Below are positions 43,492 to 54,042 of a stretch of 64,000 nt of DNA, piece by piece. The stretch comes from Caldimonas brevitalea (GTDB lineage: Bacteria > Pseudomonadota > Gammaproteobacteria > Burkholderiales > Burkholderiaceae_C): contig NZ_CP011371.1 of NCBI RefSeq assembly GCF_001017435.1, positions 1,054,001 through 1,118,000 of the forward strand, given 5' to 3'. Positions within the stretch are counted from its first letter, which is position 1. Every line of letters begins with the position of its first letter. The translations under genes were made by a program, and so were the position numbers. The notes beneath the pieces were generated by a model. That model was given only the letters and a program-made list of their open reading frames with translations. It was not told where the DNA came from and made no database searches.

Positions 43492-43506
43492 TGTAATAAA
43501 GTTTCA
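43492..43506. promoter_or_regulatory. Putative HexR operator 1 (zwf side)
   Basis: TGTAATAAAGTTTCA matches the known gamma-proteobacterial HexR consensus TGTAATWAAATTACA at about 13 of 15 positions. It lies 77 bases upstream of the zwf ATG. Confidence 0.55.
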
Positions 43507-43605
43507 GTCGATGATGCCGAGAATCCCACCGATCGTCAACCGCGCCACGGGCGTCAGCCTTGATTTTCGGCTTGGTTTTCGGGTCGGGTTACGAAAAGGT
43601 TACGG

Positions 43606-43620
43606 GGTAACCTTGTTACT
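43606..43620. promoter_or_regulatory. Putative HexR operator 2 (tal side)
   Basis: GTAAC-CTT-GTTAC is a perfect inverted repeat with the same 5-3-5 geometry as the HexR box. An overlapping palindrome GGTTAC-GGG-GTAACC (43598-43612) shares its left arm. The site lies about 125 bases before the tal ATG. Confidence 0.5.
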
Positions 43621-43743
43621 ATGCACAATCGGCTCGCCGCCCGACCTTTGCGTCGACCGTGGCCCCCGACGCGGCACGGGCCGCGGCGAGAGGCCGGCGG
43701 CGGCGCCACAATTCGTCATATGCCTAGCCATCCCGGACACAGC

Positions 43744-44691
43744 ATGAGTTCCCTCGACGCCCTCAAGCAGTACACCACGGTTGTCGCCGACACCGGCAAC
43801 TTCAAGCAGCTTGCGCAGTTCGCCCCGCGCGACGCCACGACCAACCCCTCGTTGATCCTGAAGGCGGTGCAACAGCCGGAATACCAGCCGCTGCTGAAGG
43901 AAACCGCCGCCGAGCATGCCGGCGAGCCGATGGACCAGATCGTCGACTGCATGCTGGTGCGTTTCGGGCTCGAGATCCTCAAGGTGGTGCCGGGGCGCGT
44001 GTCGACCGAGGTGGATGCCCGCCTGAGCTTCGACACCGCCGCGACCATCGCCCGCGCCGAACGCATCATGCGTCTCTACGAGGAGGCCGGGGTCGGACGC
44101 GACCGGGTCCTGATCAAGATCGCCGCGACCTGGGAAGGCATCCAGGCGGCCCGCGCGCTCGAGCACCAGGGCATCCGCTGCAACCTGACGCTGCTGTTCG
44201 CCTTCTGCCAGGCGGTGGCCTGCGGCGAGGCCGGCGTCCAGCTCATCTCGCCCTTCGTCGGCCGCATCTACGACTGGTACAAGAAGTCGGCTGGCAGCAG
44301 CTGGGACGAGCAGGCCAACGGGGGCGCGAACGATCCGGGCGTCAAGTCCGTCGCCCAGATCTACCACTACTACAAGCACTTCGGCATCGAGACCGAAGTG
44401 ATGGGCGCGAGCTTCCGTAACGTCGGCCAGATCATCGCGCTGGCCGGCTGCGACCTGCTGACCATCAGCCCCGAGCTGCTGGCGCAGCTGCAAGCCAGCG
44501 ACGCGCCGGTCGAGCGGCGGCTCGACCCCGCCCAGGCGAAACAAGCGGCCATCAAATTCGTCAGCTACAACGAGGCGGCCTTCCGCTATGCGCTCAACGA
44601 AGACGCGATGGCGACCGACAAACTGGCCGAAGGCATCCGCGCCTTCGCGGCCGATGCGGTCAAGCTCGAAGCGATGATCCAGGCGCTTTGA
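43744..44691 (+). CDS. tal: Transaldolase
   Basis: The ATG at 43744 ([20 protein letters not shown]) fits the TalB N-terminus and gives 315 residues; an ATG eight codons earlier is less likely. [10 protein letters not shown] and the Schiff-base lysine K125 in [12 protein letters not shown] are intact. It interconverts sugar phosphates in the non-oxidative pentose pathway. It heads tal-pgi-HAD, divergent from zwf. Confidence 0.97.
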   Translation: MSSLDALKQYTTVVADTGNFKQLAQFAPRDATTNPSLILKAVQQPEYQPLLKETAAEHAGEPMDQIVDCMLVRFGLEILKVVPGRVSTEVDARLSFDTAATIARAERIMRLYEEAGVGRDRVLIKIAATWEGIQAARALEHQGIRCNLTLLFAFCQAVACGEAGVQLISPFVGRIYDWYKKSAGSSWDEQANGGANDPGVKSVAQIYHYYKHFGIETEVMGASFRNVGQIIALAGCDLLTISPELLAQLQASDAPVERRLDPAQAKQAAIKFVSYNEAAFRYALNEDAMATDKLAEGIRAFAADAVKLEAMIQAL

Positions 44692-44809
44692 GCGCTGCTT
44701 CGCTCGGGTCGGGCCGCTGACCCGGCCCACATCCGACGTGTCGCCGCGCGCCTCGGCCGAGGTTCAGGCGGCGGCCGTCTGCCTCCTCTCCGACCGGAAA
44801 GACACTGAG

Positions 44810-46404
<1,595 letters not shown>

Positions 46405-46408
<4 letters not shown>

Positions 46409-47061
46409 GCGCAGCGACGACTCCAGCCGCAGAGGGCGCCCGCGCGGTCGTGTTCGATTTCGGCGGTGTGGTGTTCCGCTGGCGGCCGTTCGAGCTGCTG
46501 CAGCAGATCCTGCCGCACCGGGTGCCGGATGAGGGTGCTGCGCGCCAACTGGCCGCGCAGATCTTCCAGTCGTTCGATCTGGGCAGCGACTGGGCCCGGT
46601 TCGACCGCGGCACGGTGAGCGAAACCGAACTGGTCGAGCACATCTCGGTGCGCACCGGCCTGCCGCCGCGCGATGTGCGTGCCGTGGTCGACGCGATCCC
46701 GCTGCACCTGGAAGCCCAGGCGCCGACGGTCGCCTTGATGCAGCGGCTCAAGGAGCGTGGCCACCGCCTGTGCTACCTCTCCAACATGCCCGCGCCCTAT
46801 GCCGACCACCTCGAACGCAGCCATGCCTTCTTCGACTGGTTCGACGGCGGCATCTTCTCGGCCCGCGTGCAGCTGATCAAACCCGAGCCCGAGATCTTTG
46901 CCGAGGCCGCACGCCGATTCGCTGTCGTGCCGCAGGACAGTGTGTTCATCGACGACCATGCCGGCAATGTGCAGGCGGCGCGTGCGCTCGGCTGGCAGGC
47001 GATCCAGTTCGTCGATGCCGCGCAGTGCGAAGCCGAGCTGCGCGCGGGCGGCTGGCTGTAG
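46405..47061 (+). CDS. HAD family hydrolase (YihX-like sugar phosphatase)
   Basis: This 218-residue HAD protein is translationally coupled to pgi (ATGA overlap). The nucleophile block VVFDFGGVVFRW has the G-G form typical of the YihX branch, whose E. coli member dephosphorylates glucose-1-phosphate. Motif II is LCYLSNMP, the Lys is in LIKPEPEIF, and the acidic motif is VFIDDHAGNV. Context with pgi makes a hexose-phosphate substrate reasonable but unproven. Confidence 0.85.
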
Positions 47062-47127
47062 CGGCAGCAGGCGCGCTCGGCGCCGCAACCGAAACCTCGG
47101 CCCTGTTCTTCTCTCGCACGAACAAAC

Positions 47128-47158
47128 CCGTGCCCTTGCGCAATGCAAGCGGGCACGG
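47128..47158. repeat. Hairpin 1 after the tal-pgi-HAD operon
   Basis: CCGTGCCCTTGC pairs with GCAA and GGGCACGG around a GCAAT loop, with a two-base bulge, giving a 12-bp stem without a U-tract. Confidence 0.65.
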
Positions 47159-47169
47159 CATGAACATGA

Positions 47170-47205
47170 CCGGCAGGGCAGGGGCATGTCTGTCTGCCCT
47201 GCCGG
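47170..47205. repeat. Hairpin 2 after the tal-pgi-HAD operon
   Basis: CCGGCAGGGCAG pairs perfectly with CTGCCCTGCCGG (12 bp) around a 12-base loop. It begins 11 bases after hairpin 1 and has no U-tract. Together they probably mark the operon 3' end. Confidence 0.7.
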
Positions 47206-47598
47206 GCCTCTGGCCGGCCCCCGTCGACCTCGACGGCGCTGTGCAATGGTGGTCCTTGCACATTGAGGCATGACAAACAGATGCGCCGTTGGCCTTAAGG
47301 GAAATCCTGACGGGCCAATCCTCATCACGCTCATCAAGTAAAGCAAGCCGGCCAGCCCGGGCACAGGCTTGCAAGCGCAGGCGTCACGCCCCTGGCGTTT
47401 GACCGCCAGCCGCTGGCTCTACATCTCCACAACTCCATCACGATCGCGGCCGATTCCCTATCGGGGAGTATCAATTCGGTGCGGGTTCCGTCGAAACCGC
47501 AATGGCAATGGCCCGCCAGCCCGCGGCCATGTCCCTGACATGCCTCGGTTTGGCATCTGCCGCTGCGAGATGCCACCCTGCTTACCGAAGAAGCCGCC

Positions 47599-48756
47599 GT
47601 GATTCGACCCACCCGCGATCTGTTCGCATCATTCGCCCCCTTGCTGATCGGCGCCACGGCAGCCATCGCCCTGCTCGTCTCGACGGCCGGAGGACTCGTC
47701 GCCATCGCGCTGTCGGTGGGGCTTACGGTCGCCGGCGCCGCCGCGACGCGGCACCTGGTGGGCGCCGAGCGTCAGAAAGCGCAAGAGCTCGCCGCCTACG
47801 TCTTGGGGCACGAGCAGTTCGCTGCGGCCGTGTCGCCGGTATGGGCCTCGCACATCGAGACCTCACGGGCCCAGATGGAGTCCGCGGTCGGCAGCCTCGC
47901 ACAGCGTTTTGCCGGCATCGTGCAGCGGCTCGATCAAACGGTGCAGGTGTCCGACGTGTCGGCTGCGTCGACGGCCGGTCGCGGAGACGCCGTGATGACC
48001 GTGTTCGCGCGCAGCGAAGCCGCGCTCGGGGATGTCCTGCAGTCGCTGCAATCGGCGATGAACAGCAAGGCCGAACTGCTCACCGAGGTGCAGGCGCTCG
48101 CCGGCTTCATCGACGAGCTGCAACGGATGGCGACCGATGTCGCGCAGATCGCTCAGCAGACCAATCTGCTGGCGATCAACGCCGCCATCGAGGCCGCACA
48201 TGCCGGTGAGGCGGGCCGTGGCTTCTCGGTGCTGGCGCAGGAAGTGCGCAAGCTGTCGGCGCAATCGGGGCAGACCGGTAGCCACATCGCCGAGAAGATC
48301 AAGAGCATCAGCGCGGCCATCGTCGCGACCCGCGAAAGCGCCGAGCACGCCGCGCAGCGCGAGGGTGAGACGGTGCTGCAGTCGCGTCGGACGATCGGCG
48401 AGGTGCTGGAGCAGTTCCGCGGTGTCACCGATGGGCTCGTCACGTCGAGCGAGCAGATCAAGCAGGAGAGCCTGGGCATCAAGGCCGAGGTGTCGGAAGC
48501 ACTGGTGCAGCTGCAGTTCCAGGACCGCCTGAGCCAGATCCTGAGCCATGTGAAAACGAGCATCGAGCAGCTGCCGAGTGAACTCGAGGCGCAGCACGCC
48601 GCGTCCGTGTCGCAGGGCGCGCTGCGCGCCCCCGATGCGCAAGCCCTGCTCACCGCACTCGAGAGCAGCTACGCGATGGCCGACGAACGCGAGCGCCATC
48701 ACGGCAACATACCCGCCGCCGCGCCCACGCCGGCCGAAGAAGTGACATTTTTCTAA
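47599..48756 (+). CDS. Methyl-accepting chemotaxis-type protein with CheZ-like DxxxQ tail
   Basis: This 385-residue protein, with a GTG start, has two adjacent N-terminal TM helices (about 10-52), no sizeable periplasmic domain and no clear HAMP. The MCP hairpin is intact ([21 protein letters not shown], then [14 protein letters not shown]). After the signalling coiled coil comes [14 protein letters not shown] (305-318). Its FQDxxxQ pattern (D309, Q313) equals the CheZ phosphatase motif FQDLTGQ. The protein ends EEVTFF. It is immediately upstream of cheY. No stand-alone cheZ is in the cluster. Confidence 0.85.
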   Translation: MIRPTRDLFASFAPLLIGATAAIALLVSTAGGLVAIALSVGLTVAGAAATRHLVGAERQKAQELAAYVLGHEQFAAAVSPVWASHIETSRAQMESAVGSLAQRFAGIVQRLDQTVQVSDVSAASTAGRGDAVMTVFARSEAALGDVLQSLQSAMNSKAELLTEVQALAGFIDELQRMATDVAQIAQQTNLLAINAAIEAAHAGEAGRGFSVLAQEVRKLSAQSGQTGSHIAEKIKSISAAIVATRESAEHAAQREGETVLQSRRTIGEVLEQFRGVTDGLVTSSEQIKQESLGIKAEVSEALVQLQFQDRLSQILSHVKTSIEQLPSELEAQHAASVSQGALRAPDAQALLTALESSYAMADERERHHGNIPAAAPTPAEEVTFF

Positions 48757-48768
48757 GTAGGAACCACC

Positions 48769-49140
48769 GTGACGAAAAAGACCATCATGATCGTTGACGA
48801 CTCGGCTTCGCTTCGGCAAGTCGTGAGCATCGCATTGAAGGGTGCGGGCTACGACGTGATCGAGGGCGACAACGGCAAGACCGCGCTGGCCAAGCTCACC
48901 GGCCAGCGTGTGCACCTGATCGTCAGCGACGTCAACATGCCCGAGATGGACGGCATCACCTTCGTGAAGGCCGTCAAACAGCTGCCGGCCTACAAGTTCA
49001 CGCCCGTCGTGATGTTGACCACCGAGTCGGCCGACGACAAGAAGCGGGAAGGGCAGCTGGCGGGGGCGAAAGCCTGGATGACCAAGCCGTTCCGGCCCGA
49101 GCAGTTGCTGGGCGTGGTCCAGAAGCTGGTGCTGCCTTGA
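48769..49140 (+). CDS. cheY: CheY-like response regulator
   Basis: This 123-residue single receiver domain, with a GTG start and a GGA upstream, has the acidic pair in MIVDDSAS, phospho-acceptor D54 in VSDVNMPEMDG, the Thr in VMLTTES and the Lys in MTKPFRPEQ. It lies 12 bases after the MCP gene. It is expected to carry the output of the adjacent CheA, to flagellar motors or pili; the window shows no flagellar genes. Confidence 0.93.
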   Translation: MTKKTIMIVDDSASLRQVVSIALKGAGYDVIEGDNGKTALAKLTGQRVHLIVSDVNMPEMDGITFVKAVKQLPAYKFTPVVMLTTESADDKKREGQLAGAKAWMTKPFRPEQLLGVVQKLVLP

Positions 49141-49211
49141 AGCACGCGACCGTGGCTTCCTGCCCTTGCGCTTGCTGATCCTGATTCGATCCGCGTCGGA
49201 GTCCTCCTTCC

Positions 49212-49547
49212 ATGTCCCATGACCCCCACAGCGCCGAACCGGTGGTGTCGCTGCGCCTCGAAGGCGAGCTGACGATCTACCGCGCCGTCGAGCTGAAGCA
49301 AGCCCTCTTCGATCTGCTCAAGCGCGCGACCCACGTCGAACTGGACCTGTCCGGCGTGACCGAGATCGACACCTGCGGTGTGCAACTGCTGATCGCGTTG
49401 AAGCAGCAGGCCGTCGCGCTGCATCGCGAACTGCGCCTGGTGGGCCACACCCCTTGTGTCGTCGAGGCCTTCGGCCTGCTCGACCTGACCGCGTACTTCG
49501 GCGATCCGCTGTTGGCGCAGACCGAACCGCGAGGAGCCGCGCGATGA
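49212..49547 (+). CDS. STAS-domain protein of the chemotaxis cluster
   Basis: This 111-residue anti-sigma-antagonist-like STAS protein has the conserved loop VELDLSGVTEIDTCGVQLLI, which resembles the phospho-acceptor region of SpoIIAA (a Thr replaces the usual Ser). Such genes occur between cheY and cheA in a number of beta/gamma che operons and have no settled role. The stop overlaps the cheA start. Confidence 0.85.
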   Translation: MSHDPHSAEPVVSLRLEGELTIYRAVELKQALFDLLKRATHVELDLSGVTEIDTCGVQLLIALKQQAVALHRELRLVGHTPCVVEAFGLLDLTAYFGDPLLAQTEPRGAAR

Positions 49548-51685
49548 ACATCGACCAGGCGCTGCCGACCTTCGTTGCCGAGAGCCGCGAACTGCTGCAG
49601 GAGATGGAGCAGGCCCTGCTGCTCATCGCCTCGGACGGGCCGAGCCCCGACCACGTCAACGCCATCTTCCGCGCGGCCCACACCGTCAAAGGTTCGGCCG
49701 GTCTCTTCGGTTTGGACGACATCGTCGATTTCACGCACGTGGTCGAGGGTGTGCTCGACCAGGTCCGCGCCGGCAAGCTCGAGATGTCGGCTGAGATGGT
49801 GACGCGGATGCTGGCGTGCGGCGATCACATCGCGATGCTGATCGAGGCGGTGGCGGCCGGCGACCGCAACGGCAACGCCGAGCGCCGCGCCCTCGGCGCA
49901 CCGTTGCTGGCCCAGTTGCAAGCCGGGCTGGGCAATGACGGCCCGGCGGCGCCCCTGTCCGATGCGGCACCGGCGCAGCGCACCACCGGCAGGCCCGACC
50001 ACTGGCACATCTCGCTGCGCTTCGGCCGCGACGTGCTGCGCCACGGGCTCGACCCGCTGTCTTTCATCCGCTATCTCGGCACGCTCGGCCGCATCGAGGC
50101 TATCGCCACCGTCGCCGATGCCTTGCCGCCGGCCGAGGAGCTGGACCCGGAGAGCTGCTACCTCGGCTTCGAAATCGCCTTCAGCAGCGCCACCGCCGAC
50201 AAGGCCGCCATCGAGTCGGTCTTCGAGTTCCTGCTGGAAGACTGCGAGCTGCGCATCCTGCCCCCGAACAGCCGCGTCGAACAGTACCTCGAGTTGATCA
50301 GCCAGCTGCCCGAGCAGCCCGCCCGGCTCGGCGACATCCTGGTGCGCTGCGGCTCGGTGACGCTGCACGAACTGGACGAAGCCTTGCAACGCCAGGCGCA
50401 GCTCGAAGCGCCGCAGCAGCAACGCCTCGGCGAGATCCTGGTCGAGCAGGGCGCCGCGCCGGTCGAGGTGGTGGAGGCGGCGCTGTCGCGCCAGAAGCAG
50501 ATCAAGGAAAACAAGACGCTCGAGACCCAGACCGTGCGGGTCGACGCGGCCAAGCTTGACATCCTGATCAACCAGGTCGGAGAGCTGATCATCGCCGCGG
50601 CCGGCGCCAACATGGCGGCGCGGCGCCACGGCAATGCGGAACTGCAGGAACGCAACGCCACCCTGATGAGCTTGATCGAAGACATGCGCGACAGCGCGCT
50701 GTCTTTGCGCATGGTGAAGATCGGCGGCACGTTCAACCGCTTCCAACGGGTGGTGCACGACGTCGCGCGCGAACTCGGCAAGGACATCGGCTTGTCGATC
50801 AGCGGCGAGGACACCGAACTCGACAAGACACTGGTCGAGAAGATCGGCGACCCGCTGACGCATTTGGTGCGCAATGCGATGGACCATGGCATCGAGGCCC
50901 CTGAGCTGCGCCTCGAGCGCCACAAGCCGGCGCGCGGCACCGTCAGCCTCAACGCCTTCCACGATTCCGGCTCGATCGTCATCGAGGTCAGCGACGACGG
51001 CCGCGGCCTCGACCGTGAGCGCATCCTCGCCAAAGGTATCGAGCGCGGCCTGGTCGAGGCCGGCAGGAGCCTGAGCGATGCCGAGGTCTACGCCCTGATC
51101 TTCGAGGCCGGTTTCTCGACCGCCGAGCGGGTCACCAACCTGTCCGGGCGTGGTGTCGGCATGGACGTGGTCAAGCGCAACATCGAAGCGCTGCGCGGCA
51201 GCGTACACGTCGCCAGTCGCCCGGGCCACGGCACGACGGTGTCGGTGCGGCTGCCGCTCACCCTGGCCATCATCAACGGCTTCCAGGTCGCCGTCGGCAA
51301 GTCGGTGTTCGTGCTGCCGCTGGAGATGGTGGACGAGTGCATCGAGTACACGGTCGACGGCGAGCACGACTACACCAACCTGCGCGGCGAGGTGCTGCCC
51401 TTCATTCGGCTGGCCGAGCTGTTCGGCTTGCCACAGACGCCCTGCGCACGGCGCAACATCGTGGTGGTCAAGCACGCCTCCCAGCGCTTCGGCATCGTCG
51501 TCGACACCTTGCTGGGGCAGGCCCAGACGGTGATCAAGCCGATGGCCAAGATGTTCGGCCAGGTTCAGGGCGTCAGCGGCTCCAGCATCCTCGGCAGCGG
51601 CGAGGTGGCGCTGATTCTCGACGTGCCGGCGCTGATGGCGCAGACCCAACAACAAAGGTGGCAGGCGCAGACCGAAGTCGTTTGA
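49544..51685 (+). CDS. cheA: Chemotaxis histidine kinase CheA with MshEN-like insert
   Basis: The ATG at 49544 overlaps the STAS gene and gives 713 residues. The HPt domain carries phospho-His 46 ([12 protein letters not shown]). A CheY/CheB-binding-like segment lies at about 150-242. Two 24-residue motifs follow at 261-284 and 294-317, each starting RLGxxL and ending Q. Dimerisation helices begin near 330 ([19 protein letters not shown]). The ATPase has [15 protein letters not shown] and [10 protein letters not shown] CheW-like domain (about 570-700) ends the protein. All catalytic parts are intact. Confidence 0.95.
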   Translation: MNIDQALPTFVAESRELLQEMEQALLLIASDGPSPDHVNAIFRAAHTVKGSAGLFGLDDIVDFTHVVEGVLDQVRAGKLEMSAEMVTRMLACGDHIAMLIEAVAAGDRNGNAERRALGAPLLAQLQAGLGNDGPAAPLSDAAPAQRTTGRPDHWHISLRFGRDVLRHGLDPLSFIRYLGTLGRIEAIATVADALPPAEELDPESCYLGFEIAFSSATADKAAIESVFEFLLEDCELRILPPNSRVEQYLELISQLPEQPARLGDILVRCGSVTLHELDEALQRQAQLEAPQQQRLGEILVEQGAAPVEVVEAALSRQKQIKENKTLETQTVRVDAAKLDILINQVGELIIAAAGANMAARRHGNAELQERNATLMSLIEDMRDSALSLRMVKIGGTFNRFQRVVHDVARELGKDIGLSISGEDTELDKTLVEKIGDPLTHLVRNAMDHGIEAPELRLERHKPARGTVSLNAFHDSGSIVIEVSDDGRGLDRERILAKGIERGLVEAGRSLSDAEVYALIFEAGFSTAERVTNLSGRGVGMDVVKRNIEALRGSVHVASRPGHGTTVSVRLPLTLAIINGFQVAVGKSVFVLPLEMVDECIEYTVDGEHDYTNLRGEVLPFIRLAELFGLPQTPCARRNIVVVKHASQRFGIVVDTLLGQAQTVIKPMAKMFGQVQGVSGSSILGSGEVALILDVPALMAQTQQQRWQAQTEVV

Positions 51686-51743
51686 CGCCATCACGCCACC
51701 TCCCCACTTTCACTTTCCGGCCCAAGCTCCCAAAGGAAACCCC

Positions 51744-53414
51744 ATGCTCAGCAACCTCAAGATCGGTGTGCGACTCACGGCCGCCTTCCTGGTCGTCGCC
51801 GCTGCGAGCGCCATCGTCGGCGCGGTCGGCATCAGCAACGCCGCCAAGCTCAACGAAAAGGCCGACCACATGTACTCGACGGAGCTGATGGGCCTGTCGT
51901 ACATCAAGGAAGCCAACGTCCAACTCATCTACATCGGCCGCATGCGAGCCAGCTACCAACTCGCGACGACGCAGGAGGAGCGCGCCAAGCAGCTCGAGGG
52001 GATCAAAAAGACCTCGGCCCTGCTGAAGGAGAACATCGAGAAGGCCAAGCCGCTGTTCGACACCGAACGCGCCAAGCAGATCTTCGCCAGCTTCGCAGCC
52101 ACGTGGGAGCAGTACGAGCGTGAACTGCATACGGTGCTGACCGCCGTCGGTGAACGCAAGCTGCAGGAACGTGATGAAGCGATGGCCAAACAGGTCGAGT
52201 CCCTCCTGAGCAAGGCCAGCGCGATGGACGAACTGATGTCCGAGCTCGGCAAGCGCAAGGAAGACCGGGCCAAGCAGGCGGCGGAAGACGCGATCGCGCT
52301 GTACGAGCAGAGCCGCACACTGATGATCGGCACCATCCTGGCGGCGCTCACCGGCGGCATCCTGTTGGGCGTGCTCATCAGCCGCGGCATCAGCAAGCCG
52401 CTGAACAAGGCGGTCGATGTGGCCAACCGGCTGGCCGACGGCGACCTGACCGTGAAGATCGACGCCACATCGAAGGACGAGACCGGCCAGCTGCTGCAGG
52501 CGATGCAGCACATGGTGGCGCGGCTGTCGCAGGTGGTGACCGAGGTCAATGGCAGCGCCGAGGCGCTGGCGGGTGCATCCGAAGAGGTGAGCGCGACGGC
52601 GCAAGCGCTGTCGCAGGCGGCCAGCGAGCAGGCCGCGGGCGTGGAGGAGACCAGCGCGTCGATCGAGCAGATGACCGCATCGATTGCTCAGAACACCGAA
52701 AACGCCAAGGTCACCGACGGCATGGCCACCAAGGCGGCTTCCGAGGCCGGTGAGGGCGGCGAGGCGGTGAATGCGACGGTCAGCGCGATGAAGCAGATCG
52801 CGCAGAAGATCGGCATCATCGACGACATCGCCTACCAGACCAATCTGCTGGCGCTGAACGCGGCGATCGAAGCCGCACGTGCCGGCGAGCACGGCAAGGG
52901 CTTCGCGGTGGTGGCGGCCGAGGTGCGCAAGCTGGCCGAACGCAGCCAGGTGGCGGCGCAAGAGATCGGCACCGTGGCCTCCAGCAGCGTGGAGCTGGCC
53001 GAGAAGGCCGGCCAGCTGCTCGACGAGATCGTGCCGACCATCCGCAAGACCTCCGAGCTGGTGCAGGAGATCACCGCGGCGTCGCAGGAACAGTCGTCGG
53101 GTGTTGGCCAGATCAACGCCGCGGTCAGCCAGCTGAGCCAGACCACGCAGCAGAACGCGTCCAGCTCGGAGGAGCTGGCCGCCACGGCCGAGGAGATGAG
53201 CAGCCAGGCCCAGCAGCTGCAGCAGACCATGGGCTTCTTCCGACTGAGCGCGACGCCGGTGGCGATGGTCGCCGCGTCGGCTCGCAGGCCCGAGGCGACG
53301 GCACCGAAAGCCAAGCTCAAGAACCGGCCTGCAGGCGCGGCAGCCGCGCCTCGCCTGTCCGGCGCCATGGCCTTCGCCGGCGAGCCCGACGAGTCGCAAT
53401 TCGGCAAGTTCTGA
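51744..53414 (+). CDS. Methyl-accepting chemotaxis protein (4HB + HAMP)
   Basis: This 556-residue transducer has TM1 at about 8-30, a four-helix-bundle-like periplasmic sensor (30-190) and TM2 at about 192-214. A HAMP domain covers about 214-265 ([20 protein letters not shown]), and a signalling domain follows with the invariant hairpin [18 protein letters not shown]. It ends DESQFGKF. From the end of HAMP to near the C-terminus the gene is almost identical to the MCP at 54043, while the sensor halves differ. The ligand is unknown. Confidence 0.94.
   Translation: MLSNLKIGVRLTAAFLVVAAASAIVGAVGISNAAKLNEKADHMYSTELMGLSYIKEANVQLIYIGRMRASYQLATTQEERAKQLEGIKKTSALLKENIEKAKPLFDTERAKQIFASFAATWEQYERELHTVLTAVGERKLQERDEAMAKQVESLLSKASAMDELMSELGKRKEDRAKQAAEDAIALYEQSRTLMIGTILAALTGGILLGVLISRGISKPLNKAVDVANRLADGDLTVKIDATSKDETGQLLQAMQHMVARLSQVVTEVNGSAEALAGASEEVSATAQALSQAASEQAAGVEETSASIEQMTASIAQNTENAKVTDGMATKAASEAGEGGEAVNATVSAMKQIAQKIGIIDDIAYQTNLLALNAAIEAARAGEHGKGFAVVAAEVRKLAERSQVAAQEIGTVASSSVELAEKAGQLLDEIVPTIRKTSELVQEITAASQEQSSGVGQINAAVSQLSQTTQQNASSSEELAATAEEMSSQAQQLQQTMGFFRLSATPVAMVAASARRPEATAPKAKLKNRPAGAAAAPRLSGAMAFAGEPDESQFGKF
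52518..53240 (+). repeat. 723-bp direct repeat, copy 1 (MCP signalling domain)
   Basis: Aligned without gaps to 55087-55809 (offset 2569). I count 12 mismatches, about 98% identity, with one amino-acid change (Ala/Ser). Similarity stops abruptly on both sides. Confidence 0.93.
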
Positions 53415-53445
53415 TCGGCACCCCGTCTACCCCAGGAGTTCCCAG

Positions 53446-53991
53446 ATGACGGACCTTATCGCGACGCAGCGCAGCGCTGCCAGCGTCTCTCCCACCGTGG
53501 CCGAGCCGGCCCAGTACCTCACCTTCATGCTGGGCGGCGAGGCGTTCGCCATCGGCATTCTGTCGATCAAGGAGATCATCGAATACCAGGGTCTGACGAC
53601 CGTGCCGATGATGCCCGAGTGCGTGCGCGGCGTGATCAACCTGCGCGGCGCCGTGGTGCCGGTGATCGATCTGCAGGCGCGCCTGGGCCGCCGCAGCTCC
53701 GAGGTGACCAAGCGCACCTGCATCGTCATCGTCGAGGTGCAAGGCGAGGACGAGCGCCAAGTGGTGGGCGTGGTGGTGGATGTGGTCAACGAGGTGCTCG
53801 AGATCGCGCCGGCCGACATCGAGCCAGCACCGACCTTCGGCGCCCGCATCCGCACCGACTTCATCGCCGGCATGGGCAAGGTGCGCGGCAAGTTCGTGAT
53901 CCTGCTCGACGTCGACACGGTGCTGGCCATTGCCGACGAACTGATCGGGCGCGCCGGCGCGGCACATGAGCCGGCCGTCGCCCTGACCTGA
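53446..53991 (+). CDS. cheW: Chemotaxis coupling protein CheW
   Basis: This 181-residue CheW fold bridges MCPs and CheA. YLTFMLGGEAFAIGILSIKE, the conserved PECVRGVINLRGAVVPVIDL and the later VGVVVDVVNEVLEI block are present. The C-terminus has a short extension. It lies between the two near-identical MCP genes. Confidence 0.95.
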   Translation: MTDLIATQRSAASVSPTVAEPAQYLTFMLGGEAFAIGILSIKEIIEYQGLTTVPMMPECVRGVINLRGAVVPVIDLQARLGRRSSEVTKRTCIVIVEVQGEDERQVVGVVVDVVNEVLEIAPADIEPAPTFGARIRTDFIAGMGKVRGKFVILLDVDTVLAIADELIGRAGAAHEPAVALT

Positions 53992-54042
53992 ACCATCACG
54001 GGTCGGCCCAGTTCTGCCCCGTACTACTCGAAGTAGATTCCC

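Larger units (their letters stand above)
43416..43743. promoter_or_regulatory. Divergent zwf/tal control region
   Basis: These 328 bases separate the zwf and tal starts. No gene is supported. The region contains two HexR-like palindromes (43492-43506 and 43606-43620) and a cluster of GGTTAC/GTAACC half-sites at 43588-43612. A possible zwf -10 overlaps the first palindrome on the minus strand. Confidence 0.65.
47062..47598. other. Long intergenic region before the chemotaxis cluster
   Basis: These 537 bases show no supported gene. They contain two strong hairpins (47128-47158 and 47170-47205) after the HAD gene, followed by an AT-richer stretch (about 47240-47345) and then the leader of the che cluster. 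I looked for a flagellar sigma-28 promoter: GCCGATTC at 47440-47447 resembles its -10, but no matching -35 is at the right distance. Confidence 0.6.

Noticed and set aside
47430..47460. Sigma-28 flagellar promoter for the che cluster
   Set aside because: GCCGATTC resembles a -10 but no TAAAG-type -35 lies 15 bases upstream.
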